A stretch of 64,000 nucleotides of DNA from an uncultured Oscillospiraceae bacterium (GCA_910579775.1 CAJTUE010000004.1:1-64000), one strand, 5' to 3'. Counted from the stretch's first letter, positions 14,530 to 23,669 are shown. Notes: generated by a model from the letters alone, not told the origin. Numbers and translations: made by a program.

Positions 14530-15968
14530 GGTCTGCTTACAGCCGACAATTTGCGCTGGTGGCGGGACTTATTTTATCGTCCTTTTTACTTCTGGGGGCC
14601 AGCTTTGCGACCCTCAGCTACCGCTATACCATGGACGCCCAGATGAACACACTGGAGGACACGGCGGAGTTTATCGGTGAGTTTACCGCCAACTACCGCG
14701 CTCAGGGGATGGATATCCGCTCCGAGGGCTTTCGGGCGTATATCTTCTCCCTGGCCAAGATCTCCAAGGCACACGTGCTGCTGTGCGAGACCAGCGGGGA
14801 GATCGTCTACTCCGCCGACGGCCAGGGGAAGGGGACGCTGAACGATCTGGTGGGCCAGCGGCTCCCCGCCGTGGTGACCCAGCGGGTGCTTGGCGAGGGG
14901 GAGTATCACCGCCACGGAAACTTAGGCGGTGTGTACAGCGAGAGCCGCTACATCGCGGGCGTCCCTATCGTCATCCATACCAGCGGGAAGGACAACACCA
15001 TCGGCATGGCCTTTGTGTCCACCGCGTCGGACGACCTGACCCAGCTCTGGCGGCAGCTGTCCGGCATCTTTGTGGTGGCGGCGGTGGCCGTGGGGATGGT
15101 GGCCTTTGTGTTCACCTCAGTGACCACCAAGCGGCAGACCAGGCCGCTGAAGGAGATGGCGGAGACGGTGCGGGAGTTTGGCCACGGGGACTTTGACAAG
15201 CGGATGTCCCCCACCCAGACCGGTCGGCCCGATGAGATGGGCGAGCTGGCCCGGGCCTTTAACGCCATGGCGGACTCCCTGGCCAAGGCGGAGGCCCAGA
15301 GAAGCGAATTTATCGCCAACGTGTCCCACGAGCTGAAGACTCCCATGACCACCATCTCCGGCTTTGCCGACGGTATTTTAGACGGGACAGTGCCTCCCGA
15401 GCGGGAGGCCGCGGCTCTGGAGACCATTTCCTCCGAGACCAAGCGGCTGGCCCGGCTGGTGCGGCGGATGCTGGACCTGTCCCGGCTCCAGTCGGGGGAG
15501 GGTATCACCGCCCAGGAGCAGTTTGACGCGGTGGAGCTCACCGCCCGGGCGCTGGTGAGCCTGGAGGGGAAGATCAGCGCCAAGGGGCTGGACGTGGTGG
15601 TGGATCTGCCCGAGGAACCGGTGCTGGTGTGGGGTGAGCCGGACGCCATCACCCAGGTGTGCTATAACCTGCTGGACAACGCCATCAAGTTTGCCCATGA
15701 GGGCGGGCACCTATGGGTGAGCATCCGGCGGGAGGGGGCCAAGGCCCTGGTCACTGTGAAGGACGAGGGGGCCACCATCCCCCCTGAGGAGCTGGACTCC
15801 ATCTTTGACCGCTTCCACAAGTCGGACAAGTCCCGCAGTATGGACCGGGACGGGGTGGGCTTGGGCCTCTATATCGTCAAGACCATTTTGAACGAGCACC
15901 GGGAGAATATCACCGTGGAGAGCGCCGAGGGGCTGACCACCTTTACCTTCAGCCTGACGCTGGCATAG
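14526..15968 (+). CDS. Sensor histidine kinase
   Basis: 480 residues: N-terminal membrane helix, extracytoplasmic sensor part to about residue 175, second membrane helix, HAMP domain, then HisKA with His268 (NVSHELKTPM) and the HATPase with N box (YNLLDNAIKFA) and GLGLYIVK. It autophosphorylates and passes phosphate to the regulator encoded just upstream (ATGA overlap). It has the architecture of the PhoR/ResE/VicK group, but the ligand is not evident. Confidence 0.92.
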   Translation: MRSAYSRQFALVAGLILSSFLLLGASFATLSYRYTMDAQMNTLEDTAEFIGEFTANYRAQGMDIRSEGFRAYIFSLAKISKAHVLLCETSGEIVYSADGQGKGTLNDLVGQRLPAVVTQRVLGEGEYHRHGNLGGVYSESRYIAGVPIVIHTSGKDNTIGMAFVSTASDDLTQLWRQLSGIFVVAAVAVGMVAFVFTSVTTKRQTRPLKEMAETVREFGHGDFDKRMSPTQTGRPDEMGELARAFNAMADSLAKAEAQRSEFIANVSHELKTPMTTISGFADGILDGTVPPEREAAALETISSETKRLARLVRRMLDLSRLQSGEGITAQEQFDAVELTARALVSLEGKISAKGLDVVVDLPEEPVLVWGEPDAITQVCYNLLDNAIKFAHEGGHLWVSIRREGAKALVTVKDEGATIPPEELDSIFDRFHKSDKSRSMDRDGVGLGLYIVKTILNEHRENITVESAEGLTTFTFSLTLA

Positions 15969-15976
15969 AGCAAAGC

Positions 15977-15997
15977 CGCCGCCCCGGAGGGGCGGCG
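15977..15997 (+). other. GC-rich hairpin after the kinase gene
   Basis: CGCCGCCCC pairs with GGGGCGGCG around a GGA loop. There is no T-run and the next gene starts 20 nt on, so it is more likely an RNA processing or stability hairpin than a terminator. Confidence 0.45.
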
Positions 15998-16016
15998 TGG
16001 AGAGAGGGAGAGAGCG

Positions 16017-17918
16017 ATGTATTTAGGTGTAGACTGGTACCCCGAGCAGTGGGGAATGGAACGGGTGGAGGCGGATCTGGAGGGCATCTGCGCCCTGGGC
16101 TGTAATATGGTGCGCATCGGAGACTTCGCCTGGGACCGGATCGAGCCCCGGGAGGGGGAGTACGACTTCTCCTTCTTTGACGCGGTCATCCAAAAGGTCA
16201 AGGCCCGCGGGCTGTCAGTACTGCTATGCGTCCCCACTGCCACCGTGCCCCGCTGGCTGGCCCTGGCCCACCCGGAGGTCATGCGCGCCCGCGAGGACGG
16301 GACGCGGGAGCCCTACGGCGGGCGGCGGGGCTGCTGCCTGAACGACCCCAAATACCGGGAGCGGGCGGTGGCGCTGGCCCGTGCCCTGGCGGCCCACTAT
16401 AAGGGCGAGACCGCCGTGAAGGCCTGGCAGATCGACAACGAGATCGGCCACGAGGGGAGCGACCTCTGCTGGTGCGAGACGTGCCACGGGGGGTTCATCG
16501 ACTACCTCAAGGACCGCTATGCCGACATCCAAGAGCTGAATGACCGCTGGGGGACGGGCTTCTGGACCCAGATCTATGACCGCTTTGAGGATATCCCCCT
16601 GCCCCGAAAGGGGGACACCCCCCAGAACCCCGCCCTTCGGCTGGAGTGGGAGCGGTTCCGCGCCCGGAGCGCGGAGAGCTGGCTGAAGGCGCTGGCTGAC
16701 GCGGTGAGGGCGGAGATCCCGAACGCTTTTGTCCTCCACGACTTTTCCGCCAGCCTGTGGGGCAAGCGGCTGGACCCCTTTGCCATTGCCAAGGATCTGG
16801 ACGCGGCGGCCTACAACCACTACCCGGTGTGGGGTGCCCAGGCCAGCGCCATGGACCCCGCCCAGACCGCCTTCGCCCTGGACACGGCGAGGGGGTTGAA
16901 GGGTGGGAATTTCTGGATTACCGAGACCCTGATCGGTACCCAGGGCCACGACTACTTGAGCTGTTCGCCCAAGCCGGGGGAGTCTGCCCTGTGGGCGGCC
17001 CAGGCCATGGCCCACGGCTGCTCCAATTTGCTCTTTTTCCGCTACCGGGGATATCACAAGGGGGCGGAGCAATTCTGCTTCGGTGTGCTGGACGCGGACA
17101 ACACGCCCCGGCGCAAATTTTATGAGGTGCAGGACCTGTTTGCCCGGATAGAGCCCTATCAAAATGTGTTCTCCACCCCTTTGCGCGGGGAGGCGGCGCT
17201 GGTCTTCGACTACGACAGCGCGGCGGCCTGGCGGGTGCAGCCTCAGAGCGACGCCATGGACTATGGGGGCGAGGCGTTGAAGCTCTACCGCCAGCTTTGG
17301 AAGCGGGACATCACCGTGGATGTGATTCCCGCGGACGCCGACCTGGCCGGGTACAAGCTGGTGATCGTCCCCGCCATGGTGGTCATGGATGAGGAGTTCA
17401 AACAGCGGCTGAAGGACTATGTGAAAAAGGGCGGCATCGTTGTGCTCACCTTCCGAAGTGCCTGGAAGGATGCGGACAACAATTTCCTGTTTGGTGAGCG
17501 GCTCCCGGCGGGGCTCACAGACCTTATCGGGGCGGAGCTGGAGGAGCACGAGAGCCTCCTGACCGGACAGAGCCGGGGCGTGATTTCGCCGGGCGGCCAG
17601 GAGACAGGGGAGGGACAGGTGTTTTGCGAAATGCTCTCCCCCACCACCGCCAAGACCCTGCTCACCTGGTCCCCCTGCGCCTTTGGGGACTACGCCGCCG
17701 CTACCGAGAACGACTTTGGGGAGGGCAAATGCTATTATCTTGGCGGTAGCTTTGACGAGACCTTGCTTTCCCGGCTGTTTGACATTTTGCTGCCCCCCTG
17801 CGGCCTGAACGCCGCCCCCGTCCCCGAGGGGGTGGAGACGGTGAAACGGACAGTGGGAGACCGAACAGTCACCATGGCCCTGGACCACAACACAAAGACC
17901 TTCTCCATCGAGGGATAA
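16017..17918 (+). CDS. Beta-galactosidase, glycoside hydrolase family 42
   Basis: 633 residues, no signal peptide, so cytoplasmic. It opens with LGVDWYPEQWG, and the GH42 acid/base is Glu142 (QIDNEIG) and nucleophile Glu303 (WITETLIG). The trimerisation/Rossmann-like domain follows from about residue 390. It releases terminal galactose from oligosaccharides imported into the cell. A zinc-site cysteine cluster (CWCETC) typical of many GH42 enzymes is present near residue 150. Start supported by GGGAGAG. A 19-bp terminator follows. Confidence 0.93.
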   Translation: MYLGVDWYPEQWGMERVEADLEGICALGCNMVRIGDFAWDRIEPREGEYDFSFFDAVIQKVKARGLSVLLCVPTATVPRWLALAHPEVMRAREDGTREPYGGRRGCCLNDPKYRERAVALARALAAHYKGETAVKAWQIDNEIGHEGSDLCWCETCHGGFIDYLKDRYADIQELNDRWGTGFWTQIYDRFEDIPLPRKGDTPQNPALRLEWERFRARSAESWLKALADAVRAEIPNAFVLHDFSASLWGKRLDPFAIAKDLDAAAYNHYPVWGAQASAMDPAQTAFALDTARGLKGGNFWITETLIGTQGHDYLSCSPKPGESALWAAQAMAHGCSNLLFFRYRGYHKGAEQFCFGVLDADNTPRRKFYEVQDLFARIEPYQNVFSTPLRGEAALVFDYDSAAAWRVQPQSDAMDYGGEALKLYRQLWKRDITVDVIPADADLAGYKLVIVPAMVVMDEEFKQRLKDYVKKGGIVVLTFRSAWKDADNNFLFGERLPAGLTDLIGAELEEHESLLTGQSRGVISPGGQETGEGQVFCEMLSPTTAKTLLTWSPCAFGDYAAATENDFGEGKCYYLGGSFDETLLSRLFDILLPPCGLNAAPVPEGVETVKRTVGDRTVTMALDHNTKTFSIEG

Positions 17919-17962
17919 ACAAGAAAGCAGGGGCAGGCTGACGCCTGCCCCTGCTTTCTTGT
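17919..17962 (+). terminator. Terminator of the beta-galactosidase gene
   Basis: 19-bp perfect stem (17919-17937 with 17944-17962), 6-nt loop. The T-run is short but the stem is very strong. Confidence 0.8.
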
Positions 17963-17995
17963 TGTGTCCCCTCCGATGGTCCGTGTCCGAAATGC

Positions 17996-18086
17996 GGACC
18001 GCCGGGGACGGCGGTCCCTACTGATTCTACCGAAACTTTCGTCTTATTGTAGGGACCGTCCTCTGGACGGTCCGCCGTCCATCGTC
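17996..18086. repeat. Composite palindromic intergenic repeat, copy A
   Basis: A 9-bp hairpin (GGACCGCCG/CGGCGGTCC) ending in CCCTAC, then GATTCTACCGAA, then TGTAGGGACCGTCC and GGACGGTCCGCC. The same order of elements recurs at about 32634-32717. No coding sequence is seen; it fills the gap between the convergent beta-galactosidase and suf genes. Confidence 0.65.
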
Positions 18087-18107
18087 CCACGTTCCGAGAG
18101 GGGCTTC

Positions 18108-19025
18108 TCAACTGAGGAAGCCCTCCAGGATCTTTTCCTCTGCCTCTTCCTCGGTGAGACCCAGGGTAAGGAGCTTGAGGATCTGGTCCCCGGCGATGCG
18201 GCCGATGGCGGCCTCGTGGATGAGCTGGGCGTCCACGCTCTGGGCGTCGATGGCGGGAATGGACTTGATCTTTGCGGCGTCCATGAGGATGGAGTCACAC
18301 TGGACGTGGCCGAAGCACTTGGCCTTGCCCGTCATGCAGGGGCGGAACACCTGCACCGAATCCCCCTGGGCCACCGAGCGGGAGATCACCCGTCCGGTGG
18401 CGTCTTCGCCGTTCAAAACGATCTCCACGTTGCTCTCAGCGGTCTGCACCCCGTCGGTGAGCAGCTTTTCGTTCATGATACACTCCGCGCCGGGGCCCAC
18501 GATGACCAGTGTGTCCCGGACGGTAGAATCCACCCCGCGGATCTGGGTCATCTCCATGGTGAGGGAGGCCCCCTCCTCCAGGTAGACCTCCGTCTTGGGG
18601 TTGAGCACCCGCTTGCCGGTGCCGGGGCCCTCACCGTAGTGCCGCTCCACATAGCGAACCTTAGCTCCCTTGCCGATGTGGAAGGTATGGATGCCGTCGT
18701 GCTGGGCGGTTTCGCAGCCGGTGTTGTGGATGCCGCACCCGGCTACGATATCCACCTCGGCTCCCTCTCCTACGTAGAAGTCGTTGTAGACCACGTCGGT
18801 GAGGCCGCTTTGAGACAGCACCACGGGGATGTGGACGCTTTCCCCCTTGGTGCCTGCCTTGATGACAATGTCGATGCCCGGTTTGTCTGTCTTGGAGACG
18901 ATGTCGATGTTGGCGGTGGTGTGGCGGTCGTCCAGCTGGCCGTTGAGGCGGAAGTTATACGCCCCCTGGGGGGTCTTTTCCAGCTCCGCGATCTCCTTGA
19001 GGATCTTCCATTCCGTCTTATCCAT
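18108..19025 (-). CDS. SufB/SufD-type Fe-S cluster scaffold
   Basis: 305 residues, shorter than the ~470-residue E. coli SufB, but of the size of the minimal two-component SmsCB/SufCB systems. The core beta-helix region is present, with DSTVRDTLVIVGPGAECIMNEKLL and an AQLIHEAAIGRIAGDQILKL C-terminus with the conserved acidic and His residues. The start at 19025 is chosen by GGAGGCGG upstream and overlaps sufC by 8 bp. With SufC it would build and deliver Fe-S clusters. Named as SufB-like; a SufD label is also possible. Confidence 0.82.
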   Translation of the reverse strand: MDKTEWKILKEIAELEKTPQGAYNFRLNGQLDDRHTTANIDIVSKTDKPGIDIVIKAGTKGESVHIPVVLSQSGLTDVVYNDFYVGEGAEVDIVAGCGIHNTGCETAQHDGIHTFHIGKGAKVRYVERHYGEGPGTGKRVLNPKTEVYLEEGASLTMEMTQIRGVDSTVRDTLVIVGPGAECIMNEKLLTDGVQTAESNVEIVLNGEDATGRVISRSVAQGDSVQVFRPCMTGKAKCFGHVQCDSILMDAAKIKSIPAIDAQSVDAQLIHEAAIGRIAGDQILKLLTLGLTEEEAEEKILEGFLS

Positions 19026-19761
19026 GGTTTTCCGCCTCCTTCTTGCCATAGCAGGAGCGTGCGACGGTCATGCCGTCCAGTAGCCTGGGAAGAATGTCCT
19101 CCTTGGGACCGTAAGCCTCGATGTGGCCCTTGGAGACCAGTACCAGGTCATCAGCCAGGTCGATGATGCGCTCTTGGTGGGAGATAATGAGCAATGTCGC
19201 GCTGCCCTCTGCGTGGAGAGCGCGGAAGGTTTTGGTGAGCTGGGAAAAGGACCACAGGTCGATGCCCGCCTCCGGCTCGTCAAAGATCATCAGTTCCGCA
19301 CCCCGGGCTAGAACGGTGGCGATCTCCACCCGCTTGACCTCGCCGCCGGAGAGCGAGGCGTCCATCTCCCGGCCGATGTAGTCGTTGGCGCACAGGCCCA
19401 CCCGGGTGAGGTAGGCGCACTGCTGAGCGTGGGTCAGCTTGTCCCCTGCCGCCAGCTCCAAGAGGTCGCCAATGCGTAGGCCCTTGAAGCGGGGAGGTTG
19501 CTGGAAGGCATAGCTCACCCCCAGCTTGGAGCGTTCGGTGATGGACAGGCCCGTGATGTCCGTGCCGTTCCACAGGATTTGTCCCGCCGTGGGCTTCACA
19601 AGGCCCATGATGGCCTTGGCCAGCGTGGTCTTGCCGCCGCCGTTGGGGCCGGTGATGACCACCAGCCGCCCGTCGGGGATGGCGAGGTCAATGTTTTGGA
19701 GGATGCCCAGGTTTTCTCCGTCGGCGTCCACCTCATAGGATAGGTTTTTGATTTCCAGCAT
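19018..19761 (-). CDS. sufC: Fe-S assembly ATPase SufC
   Basis: 247 residues from ATG 19761 with AAAGGAG upstream. The ABC ATPase motifs are present: Walker A GPNGGGKTT, LSGGEVKR signature, Walker B LMIFDEPEAGID (SufC-typical FDEPEAGID), and the SufC-specific RFKGLRI region. It drives cluster assembly together with the scaffold encoded downstream. Only sufC and sufB are found here: no sufS, sufU or sufE follows, so the cysteine desulfurase must be elsewhere. Confidence 0.93.
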   Translation of the reverse strand: MLEIKNLSYEVDADGENLGILQNIDLAIPDGRLVVITGPNGGGKTTLAKAIMGLVKPTAGQILWNGTDITGLSITERSKLGVSYAFQQPPRFKGLRIGDLLELAAGDKLTHAQQCAYLTRVGLCANDYIGREMDASLSGGEVKRVEIATVLARGAELMIFDEPEAGIDLWSFSQLTKTFRALHAEGSATLLIISHQERIIDLADDLVLVSKGHIEAYGPKEDILPRLLDGMTVARSCYGKKEAENHG

Positions 19762-19808
19762 AGCGGTTCTCCTTTGTATTCGCGCTTGGGTGCGGAAGGT
19801 CAGAACAC

Positions 19809-19840
19809 AGTATATCATATAACCCAGTAAAATACTAGGT
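19809..19840 (-). promoter_or_regulatory. suf promoter with Rrf2/IscR-like palindrome
   Basis: Minus strand: extended -10 TGATATACT (-10 at 19814-19809). Upstream lies an inverted repeat ACCTAGTA-TTT-TACTGGGT (19840-19822). The arms and the ACC/GGT ends resemble Rrf2-family Fe-S sensor sites (IscR type), which would fit control by cluster demand. The identity of the regulator is inferred. Confidence 0.5.
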
Positions 19841-19851
19841 ATATTTTTCGG

Positions 19852-20397
19852 CTACCGGGCAATTTTATTTTTCTTGCGGTAACGCTCCTCCTCGCTGAAG
19901 ATACAGCCGCAGTATTTTTGCATATAGAGCCCCAGCTCCCTGGCCCGGTCCTGGCCCTCCCGGAAGCGGGGACGGAAGTCGTAGGGGAGAAATTGAAGCC
20001 CATATCGCGACCCCACCGCCTGCCCCACCTCCAGCAGAAGCTCGTGGTTTTGGTAGGGGGAGACCAGCAGGGTGGTGGTGAAGGAGTCAAAGCCGTGCTC
20101 GGCGGCGTATTGGGCGGTGGGCTCCAGCCGCATTTGATAGCACTTTCCGCACCGGTGGTCCAGATCATCGATGACGGCTCTGGTGAAGGGCCGCAGGCCG
20201 TAGACCCCGCCGATGACCAGGGGCAGCTCCACGGTTTTGGCGTATTCCTCCAGGGTGGTCTTGCGCTGGCGGTATTCGGTGTAGGGGTGGATATTGGGGT
20301 TGCACCAAAAGCCTGTGGGGCTTAAGCCATCCTCCCGCATTTGGTCGATGCAGGTGATGGAACAGGGGGCACAGCAGATGTGTAAAAGAGGGGTCAT
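19852..20397 (-). CDS. queH: Epoxyqueuosine reductase QueH
   Basis: 181 residues from ATG 20397, preceded by AGAAGGGAAAG. It begins HICCAPC and has the CxxC pairs (HRCGKCY, KYCGC) of the DUF208/QueH family, plus the signature TTLLVSPYQNH. It performs the last step of queuosine tRNA synthesis, reducing epoxyqueuosine. It is the non-orthologous alternative to QueG. Stands alone between suf and a divergent CBS-domain gene. Confidence 0.9.
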   Translation of the reverse strand: MTPLLHICCAPCSITCIDQMREDGLSPTGFWCNPNIHPYTEYRQRKTTLEEYAKTVELPLVIGGVYGLRPFTRAVIDDLDHRCGKCYQMRLEPTAQYAAEHGFDSFTTTLLVSPYQNHELLLEVGQAVGSRYGLQFLPYDFRPRFREGQDRARELGLYMQKYCGCIFSEEERYRKKNKIAR

Positions 20398-20470
20398 GGA
20401 ATAGTCTTTCCCTTCTGTCAGATAATAGAAGCGGAGTGTTCCAAAACATTGTAGCAAGGAGCGAGGAAAA

Positions 20471-20902
20471 ATGCAAGTCAAAGACCTGATGGAGGGAAGC
20501 GTCGTCTCGGTGACGCCCGACGAGACCGCCGCCGAGGCAGCGCGGCTGTTGGCCCGGCACAACGTGGGGTCCCTCCCCGTGTGCGGGGAGGATGGGGGAC
20601 TGCGGGGCGTGGTCACCGACCGGGACATCGTCCTTCGGTGCGTGGCCATCGAAGAGGACCCGGCTAAGACCCAGGTGCAGAAGATCATGACCCGCAACTG
20701 CGCTACCATCTCCCCTAAGGCGGACGCCCGGGAGGCGGCTCAGCTCATGGCGGCCAAGCAGGTGCGCCGCCTGCCTGTGGTGGAGCAGGACAAGGTGGTG
20801 GGGATGATCGCCCTGGGCGACCTGTCCCAGAGTCACAGCTGCGACATGGAGGCCGCTACGGCCCTCAGTGAGATCAGCGAGGCCAGCCACGAGGTAGAGT
20901 GA
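20471..20902 (+). CDS. CBS-domain pair protein
   Basis: 143 residues made of two CBS domains in tandem (MQVKDLMEG... and VQKIMTRNCATISPKADA...), with no enzyme domain attached. Such proteins bind adenine nucleotides and act as energy or ligand sensors for partners. AAGGAGCGAGG precedes the start. A 13-bp terminator follows. Partner unknown; transcribed away from queH. Confidence 0.85.
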   Translation: MQVKDLMEGSVVSVTPDETAAEAARLLARHNVGSLPVCGEDGGLRGVVTDRDIVLRCVAIEEDPAKTQVQKIMTRNCATISPKADAREAAQLMAAKQVRRLPVVEQDKVVGMIALGDLSQSHSCDMEAATALSEISEASHEVE

Positions 20903-20915
20903 GCAGGGGACAGCA

Positions 20916-20945
20916 AAGGGACGGTCTCATCAGAGACCGTCCCTT
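20916..20945 (+). terminator. Terminator of the CBS gene
   Basis: 13-bp stem AAGGGACGGTCTC with its complement, loop ATCA, short T-rich tail. Confidence 0.8.
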
Positions 20946-21031
20946 CTTGTTCATCCTCCCGGCTCCTGCCCCTGCGGAGGGCAATATAAACCACCCAAGG
21001 TCGATGGTCAAGGGCGGATCGTTGACTGGGA

Positions 21032-21337
21032 TTATAGGTCATAATGTTTTCTATCTTGCTTTCCGTGGAGAAAACGACGGATCTGGATGGTATCTTCTGT
21101 CACAACATAGTAGAGAACAAAACCTTTGACAGCGACCCATCTGATTTCGTCACGCATCGCCCTGTCCGTTCGATATAAGCTGCCGGCATAGGGATGTTTC
21201 ATGACGCGATCCACGGTCTCATCCAACTCACGCACCAGATCCCTGGCCGCTTGGGGAGCGGAGAGGTTGAAGAACAGGTACGTCACCGCTCCGTCAAGGT
21301 CTCTTTTTGCGGAGGGTGTGTATATCACTTCACGCAC
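21032..21337 (-). CDS. RelE/ParE-family toxin
   Basis: 101 residues from GTG 21337, which has GGAGGG 5 nt upstream inside the antitoxin gene. The protein has the REVIYTPSAKRDLDGAVTYL start, AARDLVRELDETVDRV and the FVLYYVVTEDTIQIRRFLHGKQD end of ParE/RelE plasmid-stabilisation toxins. The start overlaps the antitoxin stop by 8 bp, the standard antitoxin-first order. It either cleaves ribosomal mRNA (RelE) or poisons gyrase (ParE); the sequence alone favours ParE-like but does not decide. Confidence 0.85.
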   Translation of the reverse strand: MREVIYTPSAKRDLDGAVTYLFFNLSAPQAARDLVRELDETVDRVMKHPYAGSLYRTDRAMRDEIRWVAVKGFVLYYVVTEDTIQIRRFLHGKQDRKHYDL

Positions 21338-21626
21338 GTTTTCCCTCCGCGCTCTCGCACCGGGCAAGCAGGTTCTCCAGTGAGGACATGACCTCATCAT
21401 GGGTCGCCCATGGAGTGTCGGGATCGTAGGCCTCCACCTCGGCTTCCATCAGCTTGGTATATACCTCGCTCTCATAAAGGCCCTGCTCGTAGGCTTCCAT
21501 GCTCATGACCACAATGGAACCTGCGCCGTTTTTTGTGAGAAATACAGGCTTGCCGGTGGCTTGGATCTCCTGGGTGATTTCCGCGAAATGATTTCGGAGG
21601 TCAGAAACAGGTCTGATCTGCGGCAT
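21330..21626 (-). CDS. Phd/YefM-family antitoxin
   Basis: 98 residues from ATG 21626 with AAAGGAGATG upstream. It starts MPQIRPVSDLRNHFAEI and has the VFLTKNGAGSIVVMS beta-hairpin of the Phd/YefM DNA-binding fold. The C-terminal half (about residues 60-98) is acidic and would wrap the toxin. It should repress its own promoter. Confidence 0.9.
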   Translation of the reverse strand: MPQIRPVSDLRNHFAEITQEIQATGKPVFLTKNGAGSIVVMSMEAYEQGLYESEVYTKLMEAEVEAYDPDTPWATHDEVMSSLENLLARCESAEGKRA

Positions 21627-21640
21627 AATGATCATCTCCT

Positions 21641-21677
21641 TTAGCATTATTATATGCAAAATTACGCTAATAGTCAA
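21641..21677 (-). promoter_or_regulatory. Toxin-antitoxin promoter with operator
   Basis: Minus strand: TTGACT (21677-21672), 17-nt spacer, TATAAT (21654-21649). A TTAGC...GCTAA inverted repeat spans the spacer and -10, a likely autoregulation site. Confidence 0.75.
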
Positions 21678-21721
21678 GAGGCGATTTTCTTGGTGAGCAA
21701 CAGAGACCGTGGAACGGGGGG

Positions 21722-21750
21722 TTGCATTTTGCCTGTTCGTGGTGTAAAAT
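21722..21750 (+). promoter_or_regulatory. Promoter of typA
   Basis: TTGCAT (21722-21727), 17-nt spacer, TAAAAT (21745-21750); 36 nt before the gene start. Confidence 0.65.
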
Positions 21751-21786
21751 ACTTCGGTTAAGGCTGAAAAACAGAGGTGCGAGACA

Positions 21787-23616
21787 TTGAAGAACGAAAA
21801 AATCAGAAACGTAGCCATTATTGCCCATGTTGACCACGGCAAGACCACCTTGGTAGACGAGATGCTCAAGCAGGGCGGCATCTACCGGGAGAACCAGGCC
21901 ACCGTAGACCGGGTCATGGACTCGGGCGACCTGGAGCGGGAGCGGGGCATTACCATTTTGGCAAAGAACACCGCTGTCCACTACAAAGACACCAAGATCA
22001 ACATCGTGGACACTCCGGGCCACGCCGACTTTGGCGGCGAGGTGGAGCGCATTTTGAAGATGGTCAACGGCGTGATCCTGCTGGTGGACGCCGCTGAGGG
22101 TCCTATGCCCCAGACTCGGTTTGTGCTGAGCCGCGCCCTGGAGCTGGGCCACCGGGTCATTGTGGTGGTCAACAAGATCGACCGCCCCGACCAGCGGGTC
22201 CACGAGGTGGTGGACGAGGTGCTGGAGCTGCTGCTGGACCTGGACGCTACCGATGAGCAGCTGGACTCCCCCATGCTCTTCTGCTCCGGCCGGCAGGGAA
22301 CCGCCAGCTATTCTCCCGAGAAGGCGGGGACCGACCTGGTGCCCCTCTTCGAGACCATCTTGGACTATATTCCCGGTCCCGAGTGCGACGTGGACGCCCC
22401 CTTCCAGATGCTGGTCAGCTCTATCGATTACAACGAATTTGTGGGCCGCATTGCTATTGGCCGCATCGAGCGGGGGAAGATCCTCCAGAACCAGGAGATC
22501 GCCGTTTGCAACTACCACACCCCCGACGAGGCTCCCAAGAAGGCCAAGGCAGTGTCCCTTTACGAGTTTGACGGCCTGGCCAAGACTCCGGTCACCGAGG
22601 CGGCCGCCGGGGAGATCATTGCCATGAGCGGCATCGGCGACATCACCATTGGCGACACCATCTGCGCCGCCGGGGCGGTGGAGCCCATGGAGTTTGTGAA
22701 GATCTCCGCCCCCACTCTGGAGATGACCTTCTCGGTCAATGATTCCCCTTATGCGGGCCGGGAGGGCAAATTTGTTACCTCCCGCCAAATTCGGGAACGG
22801 CTTCAGCGGGAGATGCTCAAGGACGTTTCCTTGAAGGTCACCGAGACGGAGAACACCGACTCCTTCAACGTGGCGGGCCGGGGGGAGATGTCCCTTTCCA
22901 TCCTCATCGAGACCATGCGTCGGGAGGGGTACGAGTTCCAGGTATCGCCCCCCCGCGTCCTCTATCAGGAGATCGACGGCAAGAAGTGCGAGCCCATCGA
23001 GCGGTTGGTGGTGGACGTGCCCGCCGACTATGTAGGCGCGGTCATTGAGAAGCTGGGCAGCCGCAAGGGCGACCTGGTGGAGATGAACCCCGTGGGCGAC
23101 CGGATGAAGGCGGAGTTTTTGATCCCCTCCCGCGGCCTGTTTGGGTACCGCAACGAGTTTTTGACCGACACCAAGGGGGAGGGCATCATGGCCTCCATCT
23201 TTGACTCATACGCTCCCATGAAGGGGGAGATCACTCGCCGGTCCACCGGGTCTCTGGTGTCCTTTGAGACGGGGGAGAGCGTGACCTACGGCCTCTTCAA
23301 CGCCCAGGAGCGGGGCGTGCTCTTCATCGGCGCGGGGGTGCCCGTCTATGCCGGGATGATCGTAGGCGAGTGCCCCAAGATGGAGGACATCACGGTGAAC
23401 GTGTGCAAGAAAAAGCAGCTCACCAACATGCGTGCCTCCGGCTCGGACGAGGCCCTGCGGCTGGTGCCGCCCCGGACGCTGAGCCTGGAGCAGTGCCTGG
23501 AGTTCTTGGCGGACGATGAGCTACTGGAGGTCACGCCCAAGTCGTTGCGACTGCGCAAGCGGCTGCTGGACCACTCCGCCCGGATGCGGGAGGCCAGCAA
23601 GAAAAAGGCCCAGTAA
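21787..23616 (+). CDS. typA: Ribosome-associated GTPase TypA/BipA
   Basis: 609 residues, normal size. The start is TTG 21787 (GAGGTG upstream); the N-terminus KNEKIRNVAIIAHVDHGKTTL matches the family. G motifs: AHVDHGKT, DTPGHAD, NKID. Domains: GTPase, elongation-factor domain II, domain III, EF-G-like domain V and the BipA-specific C-terminus. It acts in ribosome assembly at low temperature and stress. A strong promoter precedes it and a 14-bp terminator follows. Confidence 0.97.
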   Translation: MKNEKIRNVAIIAHVDHGKTTLVDEMLKQGGIYRENQATVDRVMDSGDLERERGITILAKNTAVHYKDTKINIVDTPGHADFGGEVERILKMVNGVILLVDAAEGPMPQTRFVLSRALELGHRVIVVVNKIDRPDQRVHEVVDEVLELLLDLDATDEQLDSPMLFCSGRQGTASYSPEKAGTDLVPLFETILDYIPGPECDVDAPFQMLVSSIDYNEFVGRIAIGRIERGKILQNQEIAVCNYHTPDEAPKKAKAVSLYEFDGLAKTPVTEAAAGEIIAMSGIGDITIGDTICAAGAVEPMEFVKISAPTLEMTFSVNDSPYAGREGKFVTSRQIRERLQREMLKDVSLKVTETENTDSFNVAGRGEMSLSILIETMRREGYEFQVSPPRVLYQEIDGKKCEPIERLVVDVPADYVGAVIEKLGSRKGDLVEMNPVGDRMKAEFLIPSRGLFGYRNEFLTDTKGEGIMASIFDSYAPMKGEITRRSTGSLVSFETGESVTYGLFNAQERGVLFIGAGVPVYAGMIVGECPKMEDITVNVCKKKQLTNMRASGSDEALRLVPPRTLSLEQCLEFLADDELLEVTPKSLRLRKRLLDHSARMREASKKKAQ

Positions 23617-23630
23617 CAAGATATAAGGAA

Positions 23631-23663
23631 AAAACGGACGTTCCTGCCAGGAACGTCCGTTTT
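23631..23663 (+). terminator. Terminator of typA
   Basis: 14-bp stem AAAACGGACGTTCC with its complement and a 5-nt loop; T-run on both sides, so it also ends the convergent VanZ gene. Confidence 0.85.
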
Positions 23664-23669
23664 GTGTTT

